64,000 nucleotides of DNA, from assembly GCF_000003195.3 (NCBI RefSeq), contig NC_012873.2, positions 21,602,347 through 21,666,346 of the forward strand, given 5' to 3'. Position numbers and translations under genes: made by a program. The DNA comes from Sorghum bicolor. Lineage: Eukaryota > Streptophyta > Magnoliopsida > Poales > Poaceae. The stretch's first letter is position 1. Each line of letters opens with the position of its first letter. This document shows positions 48,280-59,018 of the stretch, piece by piece. Under the pieces are notes generated by a model that had not been told where the DNA came from, searched no databases, and was given only the letters and a program-made list of their open reading frames with translations.

Positions 48280-49512
48280 TGTTGACGGTCCTTAAGTATC
48301 AAATTTAATTATCAAATAAACAAAGAAAAGGATCCAAATGAAATCAACATCTAGACTTAGGGTTTTATCTGACAGAATTCCACGAGTTTCGGTGTTTGTC
48401 TATTTCTGCAGGGGGTTATCAGGAAATAAGGAAGAAAGGCCCACATGTCGGGATTACATAGAGATATCAACCTACCGCGCAATTTTCTACCATCTAGAAG
48501 ACTCTAGAAGCCACGTGAAGGAAGCGGAGCCCGAAAGGGGCTAGGCCCAGGGCGCCCGCCCTGAGGACCTGGGCGCCCGCCCCCTCTGGACTCCGTTCCG
48601 GACTCTCTTCGCACACGACGTTCCACCGACCTATTGGATCTAGAATAACATAGCACCACCTCGCCTATCGACCCAAAAACGCATAGAAGGGGAGGACTAT
48701 ATAAGGAGACCCCCTCTGGCCCCTAGAGGAGACAAGAAATTATCATAGAGATTGAGGGGTGCATTCGAAGGAAAACCTCTTCTCTAAATAATATTTCTTT
48801 TTAGGCTTAGCAACCAATGTAAGGTAGAAATAGATCTTCTAGTTTCTACTAGATTGAGAGAGATAGAGTGGAGGTGTGGATCGGAGGAAGGCCGGCCTGT
48901 CGGTGTCTACTCCGAGTTGTACCTACGGGATCAAGTCTCCTAACCCGAGGCTTGCTTCTAAGATTCTTCAGTAATTCGACTTCTAATACTAGTAAGTTCT
49001 TGTTTTATTGTTCTTTGGTTTATGAGTTTACTTTAATCCTCTTCCGATTGAGTATTAGAGTAATCACTTGTTAGCGTAAACGTGGTGTTTAGGCTAGGGT
49101 ACTCATAGATATCCCCTGACTAGCTGGACCGTGGTAGTAGCGAGGAACGTGACATTTCCGAGTTACCTTTGCAGATCACATCTCGTTAGCAGGACGGGTA
49201 GGTTTATAGGTGCGGGTCAAACATCCTTTGTGTTGTCTAGATTCCGTGAGCCTCCCCAATAGAACAGTAGATCATCCTTATCAAGGTTAGAACGAGACTA
49301 CGGTTGCAGTCTTCTCTATACATCACTCACATCGAGAGACATTCTTTGTAGCCTAAAGGGGTAGTAGCAATAGATTTGGTTAGTCAGATGCACCCTTTCT
49401 CCCAGTGGTAAAAATATAAATACGATAACTCTGGATAACCTCCCGGGTGAAATGCTCACCGATATCCGTGCACTTGCGGATCATTTCCTTATTGCGTTAC
49501 CAAATATCAAAA
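48280..49512 (+). repeat. A1 3' LTR
   Basis: 1233 bp, TGTTGACGG ... TATCAAAA (terminal CAACA altered), TSD ATAAG 49513-49517. TATA box near 48696-48707 and two GGGCGCCCGCCC motifs near 48550 and 48572. Confidence 0.95.
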
Positions 49513-49517
49513 ATAAG

Positions 49518-50438
49518 AATCAACAAAGCTGTCACTATCGCGAACTACCACACGACCCGGCCAATAGGATACATTTGCAGGTAAATAATATCGAAGCACC
49601 ACGCCTACATATGATCTACCACTTAACTCCCACGTGTCAAGAGCTAAGCGCTTTGCAAACTTATACATAAACTCATTATCAATCATAACTATATCAAATA
49701 TAGAACTAGAGCAAACTAAGAGCATAATAAATAGAGACATAATGTAATTAGAACAAAGTATTAGAGAATGTTGTGAATAATACCAATCTTTATTCCCGAA
49801 GATCCGAATCCAGAGCGTAGTGTTCTACTTCTCTAATTGCTATCTAATCAATCCTCTAAACTTGAAGGATTAGGGAGTAGCTAATTCTAATTCTCTATGG
49901 GAGAGAAGTTCTAAACCCTAACTTTGATGGCTACCTCTGATAATGATTTCTCCTCTTCTCTTCTCTCCCCCAGGGGTGGAGAGGCCTTGGTTATATAGTC
50001 CTTTCAAGTGAATTTGGGCCATCGGATCAAACCGACATTGATCGCACGGTTTTCCTTGATCCTTTAGGTCGGTGGAGCACGATCCAAGAGTTTGGTTCGG
50101 ATTGGCCCTGAGACCTGGGCGGGCGCCCAAGGGGGAGGGCGGGCGCCCAAGGGGGAGGGCGGGCGCCCTGCCCCTGAGCCCGTCCGGTCTCCCGTTCGTT
50201 CCTGTGGCTTCTGGACTCTTCTAGATTGAGGAAAATTGCACGGCACGTAATTATCTCGTTGTAAACATGACATGTGGGCCTTCTCTCCATATTTTTTGAT
50301 AACCCCCTGCAGAAATAGATAAACACCAAAGCTCGTGGAATTCTGTCAGATGAAACCCTAATTCTAGATGTTTGGTGCATATTGATCCTTTTCTATGTTT
50401 ATTTGATTGTTAAATTTAGTACTTAAGGACCGTCAACA
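49518..50438 (-). repeat. B 3' LTR, U3 part with 20-base GC repeat
   Basis: Continues 29490 after A1. Contains three tandem copies of the GGGCGGGCGCCC core (50117-50170) in a 20-base unit GGGCGGGCGCCCAAGGGGGA; the 5' LTR has one. Ends TCAACA at 50438. PPT AACTCCGCCAAGCTT follows (50439-50453). Confidence 0.93.
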
Positions 50439-51982
50439 AACTCCGCCAAGCTTACCCTTTGCTCGTCCCTGAGCAAACAATTAAACTCATATGGATCAGG
50501 AGTTGCTTCAATGTTTTCTTTCCTGACAAGCACACGTGCTTTTACATAAAAATTCTTCCAGATTAGAGTGAAGTGTCATGGAGCTTAGTACATGCACTTA
50601 AGTCTTAAGTAATTGAAAGACAAAATAATTAAGTCAAGCACTATTCCTCCTGTCTATACTTCACCTTTGTTCTGGGTTTTTGCATAAGTTTTCCAAAATA
50701 AAACTCAGAGTTCCCAGCAATGATTCTCTCAAGTCTCTCTATATGTGGTATTTGTGGATCCTTACCAAAATGTCACTTACCTATAGCTAATGGAATATTT
50801 AAGTGGAGCTCATAGGAGTGAAAAACAGCTCATACATATATTGTCTAATCGAGCCATGGATCCAAAGGAACTCAGCATATAATTAAATCAAGATGTGCAT
50901 GTGTGGTTGAGTAAATTATAGTAATGGTAAAATGTATAAGCGATGATAAAACTTACTTCTCATTGCTCCTCATATTGCTATCTCTCCTCTTCTTTGATCT
51001 TTGCTTTGGGAGAACATGGGCTATCTTTTTCTTTTTTTTTCCGGTGGGTAGTAGACACCCCTAATTCTACTATCGGATACTTGTCCATTTTTTCCGCTCA
51101 AGTGGGCATCTTTGTACCCCTAATTCTACTCCGGACACTTGTCCATTTTTACCTCTCATCTCACTCTTTGTTTCTTTCTTTTTCGAGGTTCCGGGCACTT
51201 GCCCCTTTTTATTTCCTCACATATTTTTGCATAACCCATGCCTCTTCTGCATTGAATCTTCTTAGAGAGAGAGAGAGAATAACAATATTTGGGACAGTGA
51301 GTCATAATATTTTTAGCAATTTTAATGAATGGTGATGGATGGTGTAGTAACTGTGTGCAAGTGAATATCTTAATTTAACCGCATGAAAAGCTCCTAAGGG
51401 TCTACACAGCTCGATCAGACTTAATGTGAATATAGTAACAGATGTTATAGCAAGTATGGTTGTGGTAGGAAGTTTGTTATGCTAGGAACTCATCATGTGA
51501 TTTATAAGTTTTCCAAAATAAATCTCCAGAACTTAGTGTAGTAGGAACTAGATAAACAGTAGCTCAAACTTTATACCATGCCTTTCTCTTACCTAGACCT
51601 TAGTTTTATGCTTCCCATAAATAGTAATTTTAGTTTCAGTAATTCCTAGAAGAACTTCTAATATAAAAGCTAGGAACTTGAAAGTAAGCAAACAGAGCAA
51701 CTGTTCATCATTTCCATCACATATATTTTTGGTCTTTTATTTTTCTAGAGATTAGCACTTAGCAGGGAAAATAAAGAACACTTATCTACACACTCTTTTT
51801 ATTTTGTTTTCATGTTTATAGAATGCAGTAAATTAAAGTAAGAAAATATTTATTAGGTTTTCTAAGTTTTTTTCTTTTTAAAATAAAACACTAAAATAGA
51901 AAAGAATAAATAAGAAGGGCAATTAAAAACTTGCTTGATAAAATGGGGAGGAACTCCCCCGAGCTAAATGTGGATGTCGGTC
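50439..51982 (-). other. Noncoding 3' tail of element B
   Basis: About 1.5 kb, no supported ORF, closely matching the G tail. Has the repeat of about 58 bp with GGACACTTGTCC (one exact copy near 51133, variants near 51074 and 51190), a short GA microsatellite (51267-51278), and a PPT-like motif AACTCCCCCGAGCT (51952-51965) just after the ORF2 stop. Confidence 0.75.
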
Positions 51983-53524
51983 TTACCCGATGTTCCAGAA
52001 CCGCATCATGGTGGTGATGTTGTCGTTCATTGTAGCGGTGTCTTGTCTCAGTTCTTGTACTGCAGTGGCGTGGTCCTGATTCTATTTTTGCTGTTCTTCT
52101 AGGAGTCGTCAATGTTCCTCTTGCGTATCTTGGATGGCGAGGAGGGTGTTGTCGGTACGGGTGAAGAAAGCGCCGGCCTCTTGGTAGTAGTCGTTCGTGA
52201 AAGCATAAGAGGCGTCGGAGTATCGTCCTACATCGAATTGGGGCAGAGGTCTGGATCCTGAAGCTCCATATGGATCAGTGGAGTACATGCCTATATGGAA
52301 AGGCGGGTTTGTCCACTGGTGATCTTGGCTCTCCGGTCATGTCTCCTGTGTTGGCTCTTGTGGTTGAGCATGTCGAACCCATGGGTCTCGAAGGACTTGG
52401 GGGTTGTAGTCACAATAATGCAGGTGCGCTGCCTCTTCCGGCCCGGGATCAGCTCCATACCAGGTGCGTTCTTGATGGGTGGTCATCCTTTCAGATGCCA
52501 CTCGTTGTGGAGCTCTCTGGTTTACCGGTGTCACTGCAATCTCAATCAAGTAATTTTGTACAACATAGAGGCCAAGGTTCGGGTTAGGTAACCGAATTTT
52601 GCCTTTATCATCATATAGCATATACATTACGTTGCCCTCTTTCTTTAACATCCAAGCTTGTCTAAATGTGTCATAGCCATGATAAATTCTTAACTCATTT
52701 ATGAATTCCAGTGATGAATTTTCTAGTAAGCGAAGACTAGAGGCTAGACGAGTGATAAGTGAAGTACATCCTACTGGTCTCTGAAGACTAGGTATACTAA
52801 GCCAATGAGAAACCAAAAGTGTAACAGGTGAAGTGGGTACTTTATTAATAGCAGCATATAAAAGTTGTAAATCTCCTACTCTAACTTTCCTAATATCATC
52901 ACGATAGAAAAGATTGTACCCAAGCCATTTGTGGAACATCCTAAGAGTGGGGTGTTCCATGTCACTGGTTCGGGCTTGACTATAAAAATTATCTCTAGAT
53001 ATCTCTCTCCAGAACTAGTGTCTCTCAAAATTGGGTAGGTCGGAGTCAATGTTCAGGAAACCGAGATGGTCGCTCAGTTCTCTCCAAGACAACATAATCT
53101 CCTGTTTGAACATCCGAAAAACAATTCCCCCCTCATAACATTGTAAGGTTCAAAGAAATTCAAGGGTGAGAAGACGAGAACCCAGCTCAGTTATGTTCCA
53201 AAAATTTGTCCAACCTAACATCTGGAAAATTAAGTCGAATTCAGTATCCATACCTATTTCTTGTAGCAAGATTGGATCAAGAGCAGGGGTGTGAATGAAA
53301 TCTTTGTTCTTTAGTTGCTAGTAGACTTCCTTTTCCCTGCGGGTCTTTAGTCCAAGGTCTCCTATCTTGAGAAGGACATTGACTTGCTGATCAGATGATG
53401 ATGACGGAACTTGCGTAGGCGTTGCGTCGACGCTCATCTCTGACGGGTGTGAGGAGTGTTGGGATGAGCTCCTTGTACCTATGTTCTTGAGAGCCTTCCC
53501 TGCGTTCTTCACCTTCTTGAACAT
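51983..53524 (-). pseudogene. B ORF2, ATHILA ORF-1-like protein
   Basis: ATG at 53524 (MFKKVKNAGKALKNIG) to TAA at 51983-51985, exactly 513 codons in one frame, so no net indel since its origin. Stops lie at about 53318, 53145, 53015, 52337 and 52120. Regions: basic N-terminus, Ser-rich linker (about 20-55), globular region with FDLIFQMLGWTNFWNITELG, LTLEFL.TLQCYEGGIVFRMF and LSWRELSDHLGF (about 85-165), MEHPTLRMFHKWLGYN and LLVSHWLSIPSLQRPVGC, then a Pro/Gln-rich part and a Gln-rich helical C-terminus. The middle pattern resembles the ATHILA ORF-1 family (PF03078-like), tentative. It stands where env-like genes stand in other elements, but I see no signal peptide or membrane helix. Confidence 0.75.
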
Positions 53525-53525
53525 C

Positions 53526-53704
53526 CTGTAGACAAAAGTTGGGAAAAACACAACTAGTGGAACATGTGAGAGAAAATGTTAGTGGTCAGCTGTCCGGAAT
53601 ATCAATAGTCCACGGGTTAGTCGTTCAAGACAAGTTTTTATTTTGGCAGAACCTCCCCCTAAACAACTTTTACTTCCGCTTTGGACAGCGGGATCACTAC
53701 TTAC
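53526..53704 (-). other. Predicted 5'UTR intron of B ORF2
   Basis: Sense donor CTA/GTAAGTAGTG at 53704 and acceptor TTTTGTCTACAG/GATG at 53526 (179 bp). The start codon is the second base of the next exon. Both splice sites are conserved in G. Confidence 0.65.
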
Positions 53705-53868
53705 TAGGTGAAACTCACTCTCTCACTCAAAAACTACCAACTTCTTTCTCACTCTTCTCTTTCTCTCTACTCTCTTCTCACTTCACTACAAGAGCTCCTT
53801 GTCTGGAAACTAAAACTTGTGTGGTTTTTCGAAGTGCTTGTGTGAAGAAGATGGAGGTAGAAGGTGGC

Positions 53869-53876
53869 TATTTATA
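53869..53876 (-). promoter_or_regulatory. TATA box of the internal ORF2 promoter in B
   Basis: Sense CCTCCTATAAATAGCCACC. About 30 bases downstream starts a leader rich in CTTC, then GA. Upstream in sense are two GC motifs (GGGCGCCCGCCC near 53918-53929 and GGGCGCCCACC near 53896-53906), as in the LTR promoters. Confidence 0.65.
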
Positions 53877-53929
53877 GGAGGAAGGAGGGGCAGGGTGGGC
53901 GCCCTCTATAGGTGGGCGGGCGCCCACTT

Positions 53930-54425
53930 GTGGTGCCCATCCTGGCTGCCCTTTCTCCACTCCCTCCTTTGCTTAACTCTTACGCAAAATAATAGATCAT
54001 GGGTGGAGGTTGGCCGTTGGAAAAGTGCTGGTGAGTGGAGTTATGTTGGTGGATCAAATAATGTGATGGGATGTGTGTGAGGTGTGGTGTGGTGTATGAC
54101 ATGTGGGACCCAAGGAGTGTGGGTCATGCTTCTAGAAGATTGCTATAATTAAATATAATCCAGGAAAATCTATGAGAATTAAAACTTATAAAAAATGATC
54201 ATGGAAAAATATTTTTGTGCCTCCACAATAATAACTATGGGTTGTTACACAACATAAATATTATTTATATGGGGCTTTTTATTATTGTAATAATGCTATG
54301 AATGGACATGACTAATGCAAGAATTAATTATGCAAGAATTTAAACAATGCGGATAAATACCGATTTACCTCCCGGTGAGGGTTTGGGATTTTTTTTAGGT
54401 CCCCCAAGCTGGACCTCCAAATCTT
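53930..54425 (-). other. Noncoding region between PR and ORF2 in B
   Basis: About 500 bases without an ORF, colinear with G 18040-18500. PPT-like motif TCCCCCAAGCT at 54400-54410, just after the PR stop. Confidence 0.65.
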
Positions 54426-55096
54426 TTAATCTTCTGAATTACCTTCCTCCGGAGATGGTGTCTCCAGTGGTTCTTCTTTATGAACTTCCTTTACTGTAGG
54501 GTCTCTCTCTGGTCTGGGTTTGAATGTGAAGTGTTCTTCTTGTCCATTTATGTTGAACATGATTTCTCCCTTCCCGACATCAATGTGGTCATTGGCAGTG
54601 CTCAGAAATGGCCTTCCAAGGATAATGGACACTTTTGAGTCGGGACTCATGTCTAGTACCATGAAGTCTACTGGCACAAGGAAATCTCTGATCTTGACTG
54701 GAATGTTTTTGGCGATGCCCAAGGGGTGTCGAACTGATTGATCCGCTAGTTGTAGGCACATTGATGTTGGTTCTAGGGTCGTATGCTCAAGCTTCTCGTA
54801 GACTGATGCTGGCATCACACTGACACTTGATCCGTGATCACAAAGTGCATTATTGAAATGTTGGTTTTTGATCGAGCAATCAATAGTGGGGCATCCTGGA
54901 TCCTTCTTCTTCCTTGGTGATTTATTGAGGATGGCCGCACTACATATGTAGGTACCTGTAAGGCATCAAGCAGAGGTATGTTGACATATAATTTCTGAAT
55001 GACCTCTACAAACTTACCAAACTGCTCATCCGACTGCAGTCCTCTGTTTCTTCTAGGAAATGGCAAATAGTTGGTGTCGTAAAAATCTTTCCTCAT
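54426..55096 (-). pseudogene. B aspartic protease
   Basis: Sense begins MRKDFYDTNYLPFPRRNRGL, the conserved linker before the protease, loses about 30 codons after PTY, and shifts frame. Then the active site NNALCDHGSSVSVMPASVYEK (near 54815-54860), LQLADQSVRHPLG, VPVDFMVLDMSPDSK and VSIILGRPFLSTAN follow, ending with an acidic tail at 54426. The usual DLGA of this family (seen in D) is DHGS here. Lost codons and the frameshift inactivate it. Confidence 0.82.
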
Positions 55097-56285
55097 TTCT
55101 CCAGTTCTTGGTGGTTGTAGGGCTTTCTTCTTCTATCACTGCTGGTTGCACTGGTGCTGATGTTCTTTGTTTCTCTTTTGGGTACGGGGGATCCCTGGTG
55201 GCTTTGCCTCCTCTAGTAGTTATATTCTTTACCTGCTCAATGTTAGTAGCAACGGGCAGTGCAGCAGCTAGCTTTATTAATTTAAGCTCTACCCTTTTAT
55301 TGAGAGTGTTTTGCGCATCAAAGGCAGTTAAAAGAAAATCTATTTTATTGTGTATATCTTTTAGAGATGCTTCATTTGTGTCTAACCTTTGTTTAACTTC
55401 ATCATTAGTTTTGGTTTGTTGAGCAATTATCTCTTTTAATGAAAGTTGCTTAGAAGTGTTACCTGAATTCATACCTTTGCTATTGGGTTGACTCGAAGTG
55501 GTTTGATATTTGTATGTTGTCTCAATGGCCCTTTGATCTTCTTTAAACTTGGCCCATTGGTCAATCCAATGGAGCAAATTTTCCATCTTGGTTGATAATG
55601 CATTTATTTATTCTAGTATTTCTTCAGTTTGATGACATTGTTGAGCTTTATCTTGGAACCAGCTTTGGTTTTCTGCTATCTTATCCAAAAGTATCTCTGC
55701 TTTTCCAATTGTAAGCTCCAAGAATGATCCTTTAGCAGATGCATCTAGGCACTCACGAGCCTTCTAGGTGAATCCATGGTTGAAGGTCTGCATAAGTAAC
55801 CATGTGGCCATTCCATGGTGAGGACAATCTGATATGTATCCTTGAAAACGCTCCCATGCTTCTGAAATGGTTTCTGTCTTCTGCTGTTGGAAACTGACAA
55901 TATTTCCTCTTAAGGCAGTTGTTCTGCCTATAGGGAAAAACTTTGATAGAAAGGCATCTGACAAGTTCGTCCAGTTGTTGATGTTATCTTGATGAGTGTA
56001 GAACCACTTCCTCGCTTTCCCTTCTAGTGAGAATGGAAAAAGGCGAAGCAGTATGACGTCTTTGTCGACTCAATTAATGTGGATTGTGCTTCCAATCTCT
56101 AAGAAATTCTGCATGTTTGCACTAGCATCTTCATGTGCCTTTCCACTGAATTGTGTAGCTTGTACCAAATTGATGAGGCTTGACTTGAGCTCAAACTCAG
56201 GTACTCCTTGTACTGCAAATCTTGGACCAGTTGGAATGTTCTCAAGACTTGGAGCAGAGAATTCTTGTAGGGTATTCTGTGCCAT
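55097..56285 (-). pseudogene. B gag
   Basis: ATG 56285 (MAQNTLQEFSAPSLENI). Capsid domain: FSGKAHEDASANMQNFLEIG, LRLFPFSLEGKARKWFYT, AFLSKFFPIGRTTALR, SEAWERFQGYISDCPHHGM. One frame throughout, with stops at 56070, 55764 and near 55612. Then a helical region (KQRLDTNEASLKDIHNKIDF, NTLNKRVELKLIKLAAALP) to about 55100. No CCHC knuckle seen. Closely matches gag of D. Confidence 0.85.
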
Positions 56286-56585
56286 AGCTTTAGCAATTGG
56301 TAGCTAGCTTCTTCTTTCTTTCTTGATTGCTTTGGTTCTGATGATGAAGAGTTGAATGTACCCAAAGTCAATCTTGATATACCCTGTATAAAAATATAAA
56401 CATAGAAAAACAACAGGGTTAACCTGCCAAAGCAGAGGTGCCTTGTTATGATTTCTCACTTAGTAGCTGTTTTATGCAATTATTTCTCTATAGTCTAGTC
56501 TAATATTTTATATGAATAACCTTGACTGATTTCCTGATTTTCCTTACCGTTCCCCTGATTCCCCAGCAACGGCGCCAGAAATGCT
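56286..56585 (-). other. B leader with primer binding site
   Basis: PBS 56560-56577 reads TGGCGCCGTTGCTGGGGA in sense, one mismatch from tRNA-Asp, 8 bases from the LTR. AT-rich leader to the gag ATG. Confidence 0.88.
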
Positions 56586-58076
56586 TGTTGACACTAGCTA
56601 ACACCACTTAGATACTAGGTTGTCATCCCCATCATGGTGCCAGAGTGTACAAAGGTATTTATAAATATGGAGGCTCTCTAGAAAATAATCTATTCTATCC
56701 GCAAGCGCACAGATAAAACACCTCATTGTAGCATTTCACCAGGATAAGTATTCCAGGTATCGTTATTTATAATTTTGCTTAAGAGAACAGGGGATGAAAT
56801 TAAAGATAAAATCTATCAAGGCATAGACTAGAGATATACTTGCAAGAACATGATTACTAATGAGAAACTCGTCACACAGTCACTTACTTTGGCAGGAGTA
56901 AACCATAAAGATAATGATAATGAAGTATAAGTTCATGGGTAATTAACACAGTGATTAGAAAATAGACTATTCCTCATATATGTAAGGTGACGTCAGATTA
57001 GCTAGAGAATGGATTCTAAGTTATCTACTATCTACTAAGTCATAATCTACTCTAGTTATCTACAAGATCATATATAGCATAAAAGACTCTTCATTCATGT
57101 ATAAGGAACATTGCTAAAGTAAATCAGAACATCGTAAGACTTACTCCGCAATACACATTCTGCCTGTCCTATCAATGGATGGTGGACTATATAAGAATCA
57201 ACGAAGTTGTCACTATCGCGAACTAGCACACAACCCGGCCAATAGGATACATTTGCAGGTAAATAATATCTAAGCACCACGCCTACATATGATCTACCAC
57301 TTCACTCCCACGTGTCAAGAGCTAAGCGCTTTGCAAACTTATACATAAACTCATTATCAATCATAACTATATCAAATATAGAACTAGAGCAAACTAAGAG
57401 CATAATAAATAGAGACATAATGTAATTAGAACAAAGTATTAGAGAAAGATATGAATAATACCAATCTTTATTACCGAAGATCCGAATCCAGTGCGTAGTG
57501 CTCTACTTCTCTAATTGCTATCTAATCAATCCTCTAAACTTGAAGGATTAGGGAGTAGCTAATTCTAATTCTCTATGGGAGAGAAGTTCTAAACCCTAAC
57601 TTTGATGGCTACCTCTGATAATGATTTCTCCTCTTCTCTTCTCTCCCCCATGGGTGGAGAGGCCTTAGTTATATAGTCCTTTCAAGCGAATTTGAGTCGT
57701 CGGATCAAACCGAAATTGATCGCACAGTTTTCCTTGATCCTTTAGGTCGGTGGAGCACGATCCAAGAGTTTGGTTCAGATTGGCCCCCAGACCTGGGCGG
57801 GCGCCCTGCCCCTGAGCCCGTCCGGTCTCCCGTTCGTTCCCGTGGGTTCTGGACTCTTCTAGATTGAGAAAAATTATGCGGCACGTAATTGTCTCGTTGT
57901 AAACATGACATGTGGGCCTTCTCTCCATATTTTCTGATAACCCCCTACAGAAATAGATAAACACCAAAGCTCGTGGAATTCTGTCAGATAAAACCCTAAT
58001 TCTAGATGTTTAGTGCATATTGATCCTTTTCCATGTTTATTTGATTGTTAAATTTAGTACTTAAGGACTGTCAACA
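56586..58076 (-). repeat. B 5' LTR
   Basis: 1491 bp, TGTTGACAGTCC at 58076 to TGTCAACA at 56586. TATA-like sense ACTATATAACTAAGG near 57665-57679; one GGGCGGGCGCCC motif near 57797-57808. TSD CCGAG follows at 58077-58081. Confidence 0.95.
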
Positions 58077-58500
58077 CCGAGGTGTTCAGGAATGGCCTCC
58101 CTAGGATGATGGGTGCCCTCTCATTAGTATCTATCCCTATCACCACGAAGTCTGCTGGAGCGTATAAGGTACCAACTCGGACGTATAGGTTCTTCAATAT
58201 TCCCTTTGGGAAACTTAGTGTCCGATCTGCAAGCTGCAAACACATGGCTGTTTCTAATAAAGGATGTGTAAAGATTTTTTCATAGAGTACCCTGGGCATA
58301 ATGTTGACGCTGGAGCCAAAGTCGCAGAGTGCTTCTGGGAAGTTCACCATGCCGATGGAGATCGGGATGACGGTGCGTCCTGGATCGCCTCTTGACAGGC
58401 AGAAGGTCAGTAATTACTTACACAACGAGGTTACTCCAGAAATTACGTCCTCAAGCATCTCAGGGCAGTTATTGCCTGAGTGTCCAGTATCTCTAGTGTG
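58077..58500 (-). pseudogene. C zinc-knuckle remnant and PR1 N-terminal part
   Basis: Minus strand: knuckle-like TGHSGNNCPEMLEDV (near 58440-58490), a short gap with a stop, then PR1: MVNFPEALCDFGSSVNIMPR (from 58350), HPLLETAMCLQLADRTLSFP, VRVGTLYAPADFVVIG and RAPIILGRPFLNTS, running into the B insertion at 58081. It continues at 28879. This is the most complete PR1 in the window: catalytic Asp in DFGSS, the LADRT strand and ILGRPFL are all intact. Confidence 0.82.
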
Positions 58501-59018
58501 TTTGTGCTCGTAGATCTAGGTTCTTCACTTGGTGGAGTCTGGGAGTTGTAAAACTCCTTCATATTTTGCTCGAAGTGTACCTGCTCATAGAGACAAGGCA
58601 GAGATCAAGTGCATGGGCCCTGTTGGTGGAAAACACCAACAGAACCAAAAGTGTATTTGTTCTTCTCTATCCTTAAGCATAGTGAGCAAGACAAATTTGA
58701 TGGATAATAAGATCATGAGTGTAGCATTTAAAAAATTTGTCAGACCAGATCGCTCAACCTAATGGAAAGATAATCTATCAATACTTATGTTTTTTATATA
58801 TATATCTTCGAAAGATTGCGTGTGCAACATTTTAGCTCGTATGATTAGGAGTGTGGGATCACAACGGTGGAAGGACTAAACATATTGAATCGATTGGGTA
58901 GGTTAATCTAGAGTTGTAAATCTAGAATGTGGTGAAAAAGGAAAAGAAAAAGGATACACGGATGACTTGGTTCGAAACTAGCACAGCTACCGTTCCCCGG
59001 CAACGGCGCCAGAAAGCT
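58501..59018 (-). other. C leader, shortened spacer and primer binding site
   Basis: PBS 58994-59011, TGGCGCCGTTGCCGGGGA in sense, a full match to tRNA-Asp, 7 bases from the LTR. The remaining sequence matches the A1 spacer near 44580-45000. ORF1 and the beginning of the spacer are missing, consistent with one internal deletion. Confidence 0.8.

Larger units (their letters stand above)
29491..49512 (+). mobile_element. Element A1: ORF1 + tandem-PR LTR retrotransposon
   Basis: Plus-strand element in the 3' LTR of B, TSD ATAAG at 29486-29490 and 49513-49517. LTRs 29491-30724 (1234 bp) and 48280-49512 (1233 bp); the last TCAACA has become TCAAAA. Without R it is about 8.08 kb. Order: PBS, ORF1, spacer (hit by R), zinc-knuckle remnant, PR1, PR2, noncoding tail, PPT. 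About 21 substitutions and one indel between LTRs (1.7%). Confidence 0.95.
28880..58076 (-). mobile_element. Element B: gag-PR + ORF2 LTR retrotransposon
   Basis: Minus-strand element inserted in the PR1 frame of C, TSD CCGAG at 28875-28879 and 58077-58081. 3' LTR is 28880-29490 joined to 49518-50438 (1532 bp) around A1; 5' LTR 56586-58076 (1491 bp). The 41-base difference is explained by two extra 20-base GC units in the 3' LTR. About 9.17 kb without A1. Order: PBS, gag, PR, ORF2 with own promoter, tail, PPT. LTRs differ at about 14 of the first 610 bases. Confidence 0.94.

Noticed and set aside
51267..51278. GA microsatellite
   Set aside because: Very short and inside the B tail. No further significance.
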